NCBI RefSeq assembly: GCF_900112815.1
Contig: NZ_FOND01000017.1
Span: 1 to 64,000, forward strand
Length of the DNA: 64,000 nucleotides
From: Blastococcus tunisiensis
GTDB taxonomy: Bacteria; Actinomycetota; Actinomycetes; Mycobacteriales; Geodermatophilaceae
Direction of reading: 5' to 3'
Each line of letters starts with the position of its first letter. Positions within the stretch are counted from its first letter, which is position 1. Below, in pieces: positions 14,623 to 22,014 of the stretch. The translations under genes were made by a program, and so were the position numbers. Under the pieces are notes generated by a model, which had not been told where the DNA came from, made no database searches, and saw only the letters and a list, made by a program, of their open reading frames with translations.

Positions 14623-15315
14623 ATGCGCCGCAACGATCCCGCGCAGTACGACCAGCTGGCCGACGAGTGGTGGCGGCACGACGGGGAGTTCGCCGCGCTG
14701 CACTGGCTGGCCGCCTCGCGCGCCGAGCACGTCCCCCCGGCCCCGCACCCCGGTGCCGTCCTGGTCGACCTGGCCTGCGGCGGCGGTCTCATGGGACCGT
14801 ACGTCGAGCGCCTCGGCTACCGGCACGTCGGGGTCGACATCGGGATCCGCGGCCTGGAACTGGCGCGGCGGCACGGCGTGCTCCCGGTCCGCGGATCGGT
14901 TCTGGCGGTCCCGCTCGCGGACGGCTGCGCGGACGTCGTCCTCGCCGGGGAGATCCTCGAGCACGTGGAGGACGACGTGGGCGTCCTCGCCGAGTGCGCG
15001 CGGCTGCTCCGGCCCGGCGGCGCCCTGGTGCTCGACGCGCTCGCCGCGGGCCGGCTGTCGACCCTGGTCAACGTGCACCTGCTCGAGCGGGTGCCCGGGG
15101 GCCCGCCCCGCGGGCTGCACGACCCCGCGCTGTTCGTCGACCGGGAGCGCCTGCTGGCGGCGGCGGACCGGCTGGGGCTCGACCTGCGGCTGGTGGGCCT
15201 GCGCCCGTCCATGCGGCAGGCGATCGCCTGGAAGCTGGGCCGGCGGACGACGGTCGCGATGAAGCCGATCCGCTCGACGGCCGTCGTCTTCGCCGGTTAC
15301 GGGCGGAAACGCTGA
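14623..15315 (+). CDS. Class I SAM-dependent methyltransferase (UbiG-like)
   Basis: A 230-residue Rossmann methyltransferase: motif I is VLVDLACGGGLMGPYVERLG (about residues 47-66), the acidic residue ending beta 2 is in VGVDIG, and motif IV/post-I are in LAGEILEHVEDD and LLRPGGALVLD. It resembles UbiG/menaquinone-type O- or C-methyltransferases. It is immediately upstream of the type III polyketide synthase gene, and such synthase-methyltransferase pairs often make methylated alkylresorcinol/pyrone quinones in actinobacteria. It may thus methylate that product, but this is context only. Its promoter looks leaderless (TAGGTT at 14611). Confidence 0.85.
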   Translation: MRRNDPAQYDQLADEWWRHDGEFAALHWLAASRAEHVPPAPHPGAVLVDLACGGGLMGPYVERLGYRHVGVDIGIRGLELARRHGVLPVRGSVLAVPLADGCADVVLAGEILEHVEDDVGVLAECARLLRPGGALVLDALAAGRLSTLVNVHLLERVPGGPPRGLHDPALFVDRERLLAAADRLGLDLRLVGLRPSMRQAIAWKLGRRTTVAMKPIRSTAVVFAGYGRKR

Positions 15316-15340
15316 GGCGGCGGGCGGGTTGTGTGCCACG

Positions 15341-15346
15341 TACCGT
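15341..15346 (+). promoter_or_regulatory. -10 box TACCGT before a tiny leader frame
   Basis: TACCGT ends 6 nt before the ATG at 15353, the same geometry as leaderless promoters elsewhere in the window. It would drive transcription of the 11-codon leader and the type III PKS gene independently of the methyltransferase gene. Confidence 0.5.
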
Positions 15347-15352
15347 CGACGC

Positions 15353-15388
15353 ATGACGCCGAGCCCGTGCGCCCCGGAGACCCCGTGA
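15353..15388 (+). CDS. Putative 11-aa leaderless leader peptide
   Basis: ATG at 15353 opens MTPSPCAPETP and stops at TGA 15386-15388. Two things suggest translation: a -10 box 6 nt before the ATG, and the fact that its stop codon is the first triplet of a 76-bp element which elsewhere always begins at the stop codon of an upstream gene. It could be a regulatory leader peptide of the type III PKS gene or a remnant of a lost gene. Too short for family assignment. Confidence 0.35.
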   Translation: MTPSPCAPETP

Positions 15389-15461
15389 GCGAGCTTGCGA
15401 GCTCGCGCGAAGACGCAGCACCGCTGTGGTCACGGCCGACGAGCGCCAGCGAGGAGATGCC
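15386..15461 (+). repeat. 76-bp stop-to-start intercistronic element, copy B
   Basis: TGAGCGAGCTTGCGAG at the 5' end and GACGAGCGCCAGCGAGGAG near the 3' end match copies A (9954) and C (51979) without gaps over 76 bp. It runs from the TGA of the 11-codon leader frame to the base before the GTG of the PKS gene and supplies the GAGGAG ribosome binding site. Confidence 0.85.
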
Positions 15462-16490
15462 GTGACCAGCGCGGTCGTGACCGGCGTGGGGTCCGCCCTC
15501 CCGGCGACCTTCGAGCAGGACGACGTGTGGAGCGGGTACTTCGCCCGGCACTACGAGGGCGTGCGCGCCGCGCACCGGATCTTCCAGAGCGCGGGCGTGC
15601 GACGCCGGCACGCGGTGGCCAGCCCGATGGACGAGGACCTCAGCCAGTGGGGGACCGGCGCCCGCATGGAGCGCTACGTCCAGGAGGCGCTGCCGCTGGG
15701 CAAGCAGGCCGTCGCCGGGGCGCTGGACTCCGCCGGCCTCGCGCCGGGCGACGTCGGGCTGTTCGCCGTCGCCACCTGCACCGGGTACGCGACGCCGGGC
15801 CTGGACATCCGGCTGGCCAGCGACCTCGGCATGCCGGTCGGGCTGCAGCGGCTCCTGGTCGGGCACATGGGCTGCTATGCCGCGATCCCGGGCCTGGCCG
15901 CGGTCAGCGACTTCGTGACGGCCCGGTCCCGTCCGGCGGTGCTGCTGTGCTGCGAGCTGACCAGCCTGCACGTGCAGCCGGCGCAGCGGGACCTCGAGCA
16001 GGTGGTGGCGCACGCGCTGTTCTCCGACGCGGCGGCCGCCGTCGTGCTGGAGCCCGGTGCGTCGCGCGGACGCCGGGTCGCCGGGATGGTGGCGCGCACC
16101 GACGCATCGACCGCCGACCACATGACCTGGGACGTCACCGACCTCGGCTTCCGCATGGGCCTGTCGCCGCGGGTGCCCGACGTGCTGTCCCGGCACGTCG
16201 GCGGGGTGGTCGAGGAGCTGCTCGGCTCGGCCGGCCTGCGGATCGAGGACGTCGCCGGCTGGGCGGTGCACCCCGGCGGGCCGCGCATCCTCGACGTCGT
16301 CCGGGACGAGCTCGGCCTCGCCGAGGAGCAGATGGCCGCCTCGCGCCGAGTGCTGGCCGAGCACGGCAACTGCTCGTCGGCCACGGTGCTGCTGGTGCTG
16401 GAGGAGATGGCCGACGTCGACGGGCCGGTCGTGGTCATGGCCTTCGGTCCCGGCCTGACGCTGTACGCCGCGCTGCTCATGCCGGCGTGA
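15462..16490 (+). CDS. Type III polyketide synthase
   Basis: A 342-residue thiolase-fold ketosynthase with the chalcone-synthase-type triad: Cys138 in LLVGHMGCYAA, His270 in WAVHPGGPRILD, and Asn303 in HGNCSSATVL. FGPGLTLYAALL at the C-terminus matches the GFGPGL loop of the family. Such enzymes condense malonyl-CoA units on an acyl-CoA starter to form pyrones, resorcinols or tetrahydroxynaphthalene; the starter cannot be read here. The GTG at 15462 follows the 76-bp repeat with its GAGGAG. The upstream methyltransferase gene is the likely tailoring partner. Length is normal for the family. Confidence 0.88.
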   Translation: MTSAVVTGVGSALPATFEQDDVWSGYFARHYEGVRAAHRIFQSAGVRRRHAVASPMDEDLSQWGTGARMERYVQEALPLGKQAVAGALDSAGLAPGDVGLFAVATCTGYATPGLDIRLASDLGMPVGLQRLLVGHMGCYAAIPGLAAVSDFVTARSRPAVLLCCELTSLHVQPAQRDLEQVVAHALFSDAAAAVVLEPGASRGRRVAGMVARTDASTADHMTWDVTDLGFRMGLSPRVPDVLSRHVGGVVEELLGSAGLRIEDVAGWAVHPGGPRILDVVRDELGLAEEQMAASRRVLAEHGNCSSATVLLVLEEMADVDGPVVVMAFGPGLTLYAALLMPA

Positions 16491-16522
16491 CGTCGCGACA
16501 CCTCCCATGATCACCTAGGCTG

Positions 16523-16538
16523 TGTGATCCAGATCACG
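16523..16538. promoter_or_regulatory. CRP/GlxR-like binding site
   Basis: TGTGATCCAGATCACG matches the CRP-family consensus TGTGA-N6-TCACA except for the last base. It lies 23 nt before the GTG of the response regulator gene and partly overlaps the expected start site downstream of TAGGCT (16516-16521). A cAMP-receptor-type protein could therefore control this gene. Confidence 0.55.
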
Positions 16539-16560
16539 GCCATGGGGGAGGTGGTCACCG

Positions 16561-17232
16561 GTGCAGCCGTCGAACGGCCCGGTCCGGGTCTTCCTCGTCG
16601 ACGACCACGAGGTCGTCCGCCGCGGGGTGGCGGAGGTGCTGGAGGACGATCCCGGCATCTCGGTGGTCGGTGACGCCGGTTCCGTGGCGGAGGCGCAGGC
16701 ACGGGTCCCGGCCGTGCGCCCCGACCTGGTGGTCGTCGACATGCGCCTGCCGGACGGGGACGGCGCGGACCTGTGCCGTGGCCTGTGCGACCGGGTCCCC
16801 GGACTGCGCTGCCTCGTGCTGACCAGCTTCGCGGAGCAGGATGCGCTGGATGCCGCCGTCCGCGCCGGCGCCTCGGGTTTCCTGCTCAAGCAGATCCGGG
16901 GGCCGGCCCTCGTGTCCGCCGTCAAGACGATCGCCGCCGGCGGGACGCTGTTCGACGAGGTCGCGCCGCGGGGTCCACGGGTGAGCGCGCCGGCTCCGGC
17001 CGGGAGCGACCGGCTCGCCCTGCTGACCGACCAGGAGCGCACCGTGCTGGCGCTGATCGGTGAGGGGCTCACCAACCGCCAGATCGGCGCCCGCATGGGG
17101 CTGGCGGAGAAGACGGTGAAGAACTACACCAGCCACCTGCTGGCCAAGCTCGGGCTCGAGCGGCGCACCCAGGCGGCGATCCTCGCGACGGAGCTGCGCG
17201 ACCGGAGCACGGGGGAGCGCTCCGGGGGGTGA
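16561..17232 (+). CDS. DevR/DosR-like LuxR-type response regulator
   Basis: A 223-residue two-domain regulator. The receiver domain (residues 1-125) has acidic pocket FLVDDHE and phospho-acceptor Asp60 in VVVDMRLPDGDG. The LuxR-type helix-turn-helix is at about 155-215 (LTDQERTVLALIGEGLTNRQ, then KTVKNYTSHLLAKLGLERRT). The last block is strikingly close to mycobacterial DevR (DosR) helix 9/10. The partner kinase gene is convergent; the two stop codons are 3 nt apart. GTG 16561 is preceded by GGGGGAGG. A CRP-like site overlaps its promoter, and a DevR-box match lies upstream of the nearby stress protein gene. Confidence 0.88.
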   Translation: MQPSNGPVRVFLVDDHEVVRRGVAEVLEDDPGISVVGDAGSVAEAQARVPAVRPDLVVVDMRLPDGDGADLCRGLCDRVPGLRCLVLTSFAEQDALDAAVRAGASGFLLKQIRGPALVSAVKTIAAGGTLFDEVAPRGPRVSAPAPAGSDRLALLTDQERTVLALIGEGLTNRQIGARMGLAEKTVKNYTSHLLAKLGLERRTQAAILATELRDRSTGERSGG

Positions 17233-17235
17233 CGG

Positions 17236-18918
17236 TCAGGCGGGCATCGGCGCCGTCCAGCGGATCTCCGTGCCCGACGGGGAGGAGGTGCAGCGCAGGG
17301 CTCCGCCCCGCCGCTCGGCACGGTCGGCCAGGTTCGCCAGCCCGCTGCGCACGGTGACCGGGGGCAGTCCGGCCCCGTCGTCGGTGACCACCACCCGGGC
17401 GCTCTCCCGGACGTCGACGGCGACGGTGAGCCGCCGGGCCCGTGCGTGCCGCACCACGTTGGTCACCAGTTCGCGGACCACCGCCACCAGATCGGCGACC
17501 AGATCGGGCGGCAGCTCGTCGTGGTCGCAGCGGATGCGCAGGTCCGGGCGGACGTCGTGCCCGTCGGTGACCGACCGCACCACCTCGGCCAGCCGGCTCC
17601 GGAAGGCCGCCTCCGACGCGTCGCTCGCCTCGTGCAGCTCGAAGATCGAGGAACGGATCCGGGCGATCGTCCCGTGCAGGTCCTCGACGCGCTGGGACAG
17701 CGCCGCGGCGACGTCGGCGCGGTCGGACTCCACCGAGCGGCCGAGCCGGTCCAGGGAGAGGGCGGTGGCGAAGATCCGCTGGACGACGTGGTCGTGCAGG
17801 TCCCGGGCGATGCGCTCCCGATCGGCCTGGACCTGAAGGCGGCGGGCGCGCTGCTGGGAGTGCGCCAGCTCCAGCACGACCGACGCCTGGGCGGCGAACG
17901 TCTGCAGCAGGTCCCGCTCGTTCGGGCAGAAGGGCGGGCTGCCGGCCGACCGCAGGGACACGAGCAGGCCGCGGTTGCCCCCGGTGCCCAGTGACGCCAC
18001 CAGGGCAGGGCCGTAGCCCTCGGTGAGCTCCTCGACGACCGCCGCGCGGGTGCCGTCCACCGGCGCGGCACCGATGTCGTCGATCACCCGGGCCGCGCCC
18101 GTCTCGTACGCCTCGCCGAGCTGGGTCCCGGCCAGGGGCACGCGGACGCCCTCGAGGTCGTCGGCGCCCTCGCCGACCGCGGTCAGGATGGTCAGCGTCG
18201 ACCGGTCCGGGCTGGGAGCCAGGACGCCGGCGACGTCGGCGTTGGTGAGCGCCGACACCCGGGTCGACACCGCCCGGAGCACCGCCTCCGGGTCGGCGCC
18301 CGACAGCAGGGCGGTGGCCATCTCGGTGGCCGCCTGCGCCCATCGGCGGCGGATCTCGGCCTGCTGGGCCAGCCGCGCGTTCTCGATGGCCATCCCGGCG
18401 ACTCCGGCCAGCGCCTGCACGACCTCGGCGTCGGCCGGCGTGAACGGCCCACCGGTGCGCTTCTCGGTCAGGTAGAGGTTGCCGAAGACCGCCTCCCCGA
18501 CGCGGACCGGCACCCCGAGGAAGGAGCGCATCGGCGGGTGCCCGGGGGGGAAGCCCAGCGAGGCGGCGTGCTCGCCGAGGTCGTCGAGCCGGAGCGTCGT
18601 CGGCTCGGCGACCAGGAGGCCGAGGATGCCGTGGCCCTCGGGGGGCCGGCCGATGCGCTCGCGGTCGTCGTCGTCCATGCCCACGATCACGAATCGGTCG
18701 AGCCGGAGGCCGTCCGCGGTCAGTACCCCGAGCGCCCCGTAGCTGGCGTCGACGTGCCGCACCGCCGCCTGCACGATGTCGTGCAGGGTCGCCTCCAGGT
18801 GGCTGCCCGAGGCGGCGGCGCGCAGGGCGGCCGTGAGAGTCGGGACGCCCCGCGCGTCACCCTGCGAGGCGGCCGTGCTGCCGACCGGTGGGGGAGCCGG
18901 GTCGTCGGGCGGGGGCAC
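17236..18918 (-). CDS. DevS/DosT-like GAF-GAF histidine kinase, probable heme sensor
   Basis: A 560-residue soluble kinase. GAF-A (about 40-185) contains LRLDDLGEHAASLGFPPGHP, PMRSFLGVPVRV and FGNLYLTEK. Aligning these with mycobacterial DevS puts His127 at the heme-ligand position (His149 in DevS) and Tyr149 at the distal Tyr171 position. GAF-B spans about 195-355. HisKA_3 carries phospho-acceptor His375 in ERIARDLHDHVVQRIF, and the HATPase domain (about 455-560) has VRELVTNVVRHARA and DDGAGLP. It should sense redox, O2, NO or CO and phosphorylate the DevR-like regulator. GTG 18918 sits 6 nt after TACCGT, indicating a leaderless start. Confidence 0.88.
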   Translation of the reverse strand: MPPPDDPAPPPVGSTAASQGDARGVPTLTAALRAAASGSHLEATLHDIVQAAVRHVDASYGALGVLTADGLRLDRFVIVGMDDDDRERIGRPPEGHGILGLLVAEPTTLRLDDLGEHAASLGFPPGHPPMRSFLGVPVRVGEAVFGNLYLTEKRTGGPFTPADAEVVQALAGVAGMAIENARLAQQAEIRRRWAQAATEMATALLSGADPEAVLRAVSTRVSALTNADVAGVLAPSPDRSTLTILTAVGEGADDLEGVRVPLAGTQLGEAYETGAARVIDDIGAAPVDGTRAAVVEELTEGYGPALVASLGTGGNRGLLVSLRSAGSPPFCPNERDLLQTFAAQASVVLELAHSQQRARRLQVQADRERIARDLHDHVVQRIFATALSLDRLGRSVESDRADVAAALSQRVEDLHGTIARIRSSIFELHEASDASEAAFRSRLAEVVRSVTDGHDVRPDLRIRCDHDELPPDLVADLVAVVRELVTNVVRHARARRLTVAVDVRESARVVVTDDGAGLPPVTVRSGLANLADRAERRGGALRCTSSPSGTEIRWTAPMPA

Positions 18919-18924
18919 GGCCCG

Positions 18925-18930
18925 ACGGTA
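18925..18930 (-). promoter_or_regulatory. -10 box TACCGT, leaderless promoter of the DevS-like kinase
   Basis: On the minus strand TACCGT is followed after 6 nt by the GTG at 18918. No Shine-Dalgarno sequence is present, so a leaderless transcript is likely. This also decides the start codon of the kinase. Confidence 0.55.
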
Positions 18931-19003
18931 GGAGCCCCGGCCGGGCTCGGACAGCGGTTCGCGAGCGGCGGGTTCCCGTCGCGGCGCGGCGGGGGAGCGG
19001 CGC

Positions 19004-19537
19004 TCAGGCGCCACGCGCGAGCCGGTGGGTCTGGGGGCGGGGGACGGCCTGCCGGAGCAGCGTCTTGCCGTGGGCACCGACGACCACGAGGTCGGCACCG
19101 TGGGTGGCGGCGGTGAGCGCCTCGAAGACCGGCCGGTCGAGCACCGCCGTCCGGCTCCGTCCGTGCACCCCGGTCTCCGCGATCGCCCGGAGGACGTGGG
19201 CCTCCAGGCGGTCGTGCGCGGCGGCCCGGGTGCGCAGGTGCACCCGGCCGGTCCCGTCCAGCGGGCTGCCGCCGGGGTCGTCGAGCACGTGCACCGCCAC
19301 GACGGTCGCCTCCCGCCGCGCCGCCTCGCGCAGTGCCCACACCAGGGCGCCGTGCCCCGTCGGCGAGCCGTCCACCTCCACGATCAGCCACGGGTTCTGC
19401 CGGCGGGGCAGCAGCGGGGGCAGCCGCAGCGGTTCGACGCCGGCCGCGGGCTCCTCGTCGGCCCGTCCCTGCGGGGCCGGCTCCTCCGGCGTCGCGGGCA
19501 CCGGATCGGATTCCCGGGGGGAACGGATCTCGCTCAT
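19004..19537 (-). CDS. Universal stress protein (UspA-like, single domain)
   Basis: A 177-residue protein. The first 45 residues are Pro/Glu/Arg-rich and probably disordered. From about residue 55 there is a UspA fold: NPWLIVEVDGSPTGHGALVW and ALREAARREATVVAVHVLDD. Near the end, ADLVVVGAHGKTLLRQ replaces the usual G-2X-G-9X-G(S/T) ATP loop and the final glycine-Ser/Thr is missing, so ATP binding is doubtful. The gene precedes the DevS-like kinase gene on the same strand. A match to the DevR box (19574-19587) is centred 43-44 nt before the ATG, fitting activation by the adjacent two-component system, as in the mycobacterial dormancy regulon. Confidence 0.82.
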   Translation of the reverse strand: MSEIRSPRESDPVPATPEEPAPQGRADEEPAAGVEPLRLPPLLPRRQNPWLIVEVDGSPTGHGALVWALREAARREATVVAVHVLDDPGGSPLDGTGRVHLRTRAAAHDRLEAHVLRAIAETGVHGRSRTAVLDRPVFEALTAATHGADLVVVGAHGKTLLRQAVPRPQTHRLARGA

Positions 19538-19573
19538 GGCCGGAATCGTGGTGGGCGGCCCGGGGGGCTCCCA

Positions 19574-19587
19574 GGGACCAAGGGCCC
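19574..19587. promoter_or_regulatory. DevR (DosR)-box match
   Basis: GGGACCAAGGGCCC fits the core DosR consensus GGGACYWWNGNCCC at every position. It is centred about 43 nt upstream of the ATG of the universal stress protein gene. A weak -10-like ACGATT lies 6 nt before that ATG, so the box would sit near -43 relative to a leaderless start, the usual position for an activator. Confidence 0.6.
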
Positions 19588-19792
19588 GGCCCGCACCCGG
19601 AGAGAGGCGAACCGGCACCGTTCTGTTGTCATCCCGACGTGTCCACACACTGCGTGACTAGATGACCACGCTTGCGCATCGAAAGTTTCGGCGCCAGACC
19701 CTCCGACATGCACCGAAACCCGCGGTCACCCCGTGGAGGGGGGTTGTCGGGGTCGGTTCAAGGAAGGGGGTGATCGACCCGATGGTTGCGCC

Positions 19793-21838
19793 ATGAGCCC
19801 TCTCCGGCGGCTGCGGAGCGCCAGTCTCCTCACCCGCTTCGGCGTCGTGAGCCTGCTGCTCACGATCGCCCTCGGTGTCGTGCTCTCCGCCGTGCTGAGC
19901 TCCGCCATCGAGGACCGTGCCCGCCAGCAGGCGGAGGATGCCGCCCTCATGGCCGTGCGCCTGGGCTTGCAGCCCCAGCTCACCCCGGCCGACCTCGCAG
20001 GCGGTTTCGACGCCGCCCGCCTGGCGGACGTGGAGGACGTGGTCGACGACGCCGCCGAGGAACCCGGGACGGCGGGCCCCGCCCTCGCCGCGTTCGACCC
20101 GGTCGAGCTCAAGATCTTCAACCGCGACCGCACGATCGTCTACCACTCGGAGAACCCGGAACTGGTCGGCGAATCCTCCGGCTCCGGTGAGCTGGGCGCC
20201 GCGCTGGACGGCTACGTCGTCTCCGGCTTCGCCCACTCGGCCGACGACAGCGCCACGAGCGAGGACGGTGCCCACCAGCTGCTCGAGGTCTACGTCCCGC
20301 TGCAGTACGGCGGGACGGCGGGGCCGGACGGCGTCATCGAGGTCTACCTGCCCTACGCGCCGGTCGCGGCCGCGATCGCCGAGGACGTCCGCACCATGAC
20401 GATCGCGCTGGTCGCCAGCCTGACCGTCTTCTACCTCGTCGTCTTCCGCCTGATCGCCTCGGCGTCGAGGAAGCTCCGTCGCCAGACCGAGGACCTGCAG
20501 ACCTCGGCCGAGCGGGACCGCCACCAGGCCACGCACGACGCCCTGACCGGGCTGCCCAACTGGGCGCTGCTGCGCGACCGCCTCGACCAGGGCCTGGCCG
20601 CGGCCGGCCGGGCGGACGGCGAGGTCGCCCTGCTCCTGATCGACCTGGACCGCTTCAAGGAGATCAACGACACCCTCGGCCACTCGTGCGGGGACAAGCT
20701 GCTCCGCCAGGTGGGTCCGCGGCTGCGGTCGGTGCTGCGCGAGGGCGACACCGTCGCCCGGCTCGGCGGCGACGAGTTCGCCGTCCTGCTGCCCCTCGTG
20801 GACGGCGTCGCGGAGGCCGAGCAGGTGGCCGAGCGGCTGCGCGAGGCGTTGCACCGGCCTTTCGGGGTCGACGGCGTGTCCCTCGACGTGGAGGCCAGCG
20901 TGGGGATCGTCGTCTCCCCGTGGCACGGGACCGACACCGAGGTGCTGCTGCGCAACGCCGACATCGCCATGTACGTCGCCAAGGAGCTCAAGGCCGGCGC
21001 GGTGGTCTTCCAGCCCGAGGAGCACGTCACGGCCCCGGCGCGGCTCAGCGTGCTCGGTGACCTCCGCCGTGCCCTGGACGGCACCGGCGAGCTGTTCCTC
21101 CACTACCAGCCCAAGTACACCCTCGACGGCGAGCGCATCGAGGGCATGGAGGCGCTGCTGCGCTGGCAGCACCCCACCCAGGGCCTCATCCCCCCGGGCG
21201 ACTTCATCCCGGCCGCCGAGGGCACCGGCATCATCCTGCGGCTGACCGAGCACGTGCTCGGGCTCGCGCTGCGCCAGATGCGGCTCTGGTCGGACGCCGG
21301 CCACGCGGTGCCGGTGGCGGTCAACCTGTCCACCCGCTGCCTGCTCGACGCCGGCCTGCCCGACCTCGTCGGGCGGCTGCTCGCCGAGCACGGGGTGCCC
21401 GCCCGGCTGCTGCGGCTCGAGGTGACCGAGAGCGCGGTCATGGGCGACACCGCGCGCTGCACGGACGTCCTGCAGCGTCTGCACGACCTGGGCGTGAAGA
21501 TCTCGATCGACGACTTCGGCACCGGCTACTCCTCCATGGCCCACCTGCGCCGGCTGCCCGTCGACGAGCTGAAGATCGACCGCTCGTTCGTCCTCGGCAT
21601 GACCACCGCCGCACACGACGCGGTCCTCGTGCGCACCGCCATCGACCTCGGCCACAACCTGGGCCTCACCGTCGTCGCCGAGGGCGTCGAGAGGGCCGAG
21701 CACGTGACGGCGTTGCGCGCCCTGGGCTGCGACATCGCGCAGGGCTACCACTACGCCCGGCCGATGGGGGGCGAGCAGATGACCGAGCTACTGGACCGCG
21801 TCGGCAGCATCCACGAGGGGTCCGCCCGGGCCGTCTGA
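19793..21838 (+). CDS. Membrane-bound GGDEF-EAL cyclic-di-GMP enzyme
   Basis: A 681-residue protein. One membrane helix lies at about 16-38, an extracytoplasmic sensor region at about 40-200, and a second helix at about 203-225. The GGDEF domain (about 245-410) has an intact GGDEF and an RxxD inhibitory site (REGD) five residues before it. The EAL domain (about 425-675) has EALLRW, NLSTR, EVTESAVM, DDFGTGYSS, KIDRSF and EGVE, all residues needed for phosphodiesterase activity. It may both make and degrade c-di-GMP in response to an external signal. ATG 19793 lies 20 nt after AGGAAGGGGG. A perfect terminator follows. Confidence 0.9.
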   Translation: MSPLRRLRSASLLTRFGVVSLLLTIALGVVLSAVLSSAIEDRARQQAEDAALMAVRLGLQPQLTPADLAGGFDAARLADVEDVVDDAAEEPGTAGPALAAFDPVELKIFNRDRTIVYHSENPELVGESSGSGELGAALDGYVVSGFAHSADDSATSEDGAHQLLEVYVPLQYGGTAGPDGVIEVYLPYAPVAAAIAEDVRTMTIALVASLTVFYLVVFRLIASASRKLRRQTEDLQTSAERDRHQATHDALTGLPNWALLRDRLDQGLAAAGRADGEVALLLIDLDRFKEINDTLGHSCGDKLLRQVGPRLRSVLREGDTVARLGGDEFAVLLPLVDGVAEAEQVAERLREALHRPFGVDGVSLDVEASVGIVVSPWHGTDTEVLLRNADIAMYVAKELKAGAVVFQPEEHVTAPARLSVLGDLRRALDGTGELFLHYQPKYTLDGERIEGMEALLRWQHPTQGLIPPGDFIPAAEGTGIILRLTEHVLGLALRQMRLWSDAGHAVPVAVNLSTRCLLDAGLPDLVGRLLAEHGVPARLLRLEVTESAVMGDTARCTDVLQRLHDLGVKISIDDFGTGYSSMAHLRRLPVDELKIDRSFVLGMTTAAHDAVLVRTAIDLGHNLGLTVVAEGVERAEHVTALRALGCDIAQGYHYARPMGGEQMTELLDRVGSIHEGSARAV

Positions 21839-21848
21839 CCCGCGGGAC

Positions 21849-21884
21849 GGCGAAGGCCCAGGTCGATCGACCTGGGCCTTCGCC
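21849..21884. terminator. Bidirectional terminator (36-bp perfect palindrome)
   Basis: GGCGAAGGCCCAGGTCGA and its exact reverse complement form an uninterrupted 36-bp palindrome between the c-di-GMP enzyme gene (plus) and tRNA-Gly (minus). It can end transcription from both sides. Confidence 0.8.
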
Positions 21885-21890
21885 ATGCGG

Positions 21891-21961
21891 AGCGGGTGAC
21901 GAGAATCGAACTCGCACTGTCAGCTTGGGAAGCTGATGTTCTACCATTGAACTACACCCGC
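21891..21961 (-). tRNA. tRNA-Gly (anticodon CCC)
   Basis: The minus strand folds as a full cloverleaf of 71 nt: acceptor GCGGGTG/CACCCGC, D arm GTTC/GAAC, anticodon stem TCAGC/GCTGA with loop TTCCCAA, and T arm GCGAG/CTCGT with TTCGATT. The anticodon is CCC, reading GGG glycine codons. The discriminator base is U and a complete CCA is not encoded. TAGTCT upstream (about 21973-21978, minus strand) may be the -10 box. Confidence 0.93.
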
Positions 21962-22014
21962 GGACGCCCGCCAGACTACCTGGGACCGTCGGCGAGCGGG
22001 AGCGGACCCCCTGA

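Noticed and set aside
19680-19690. Palindrome CGAAAGTTTCG upstream of the c-di-GMP enzyme gene
   Set aside because: Only 5-bp arms and no second copy in the window; not enough to call an operator.
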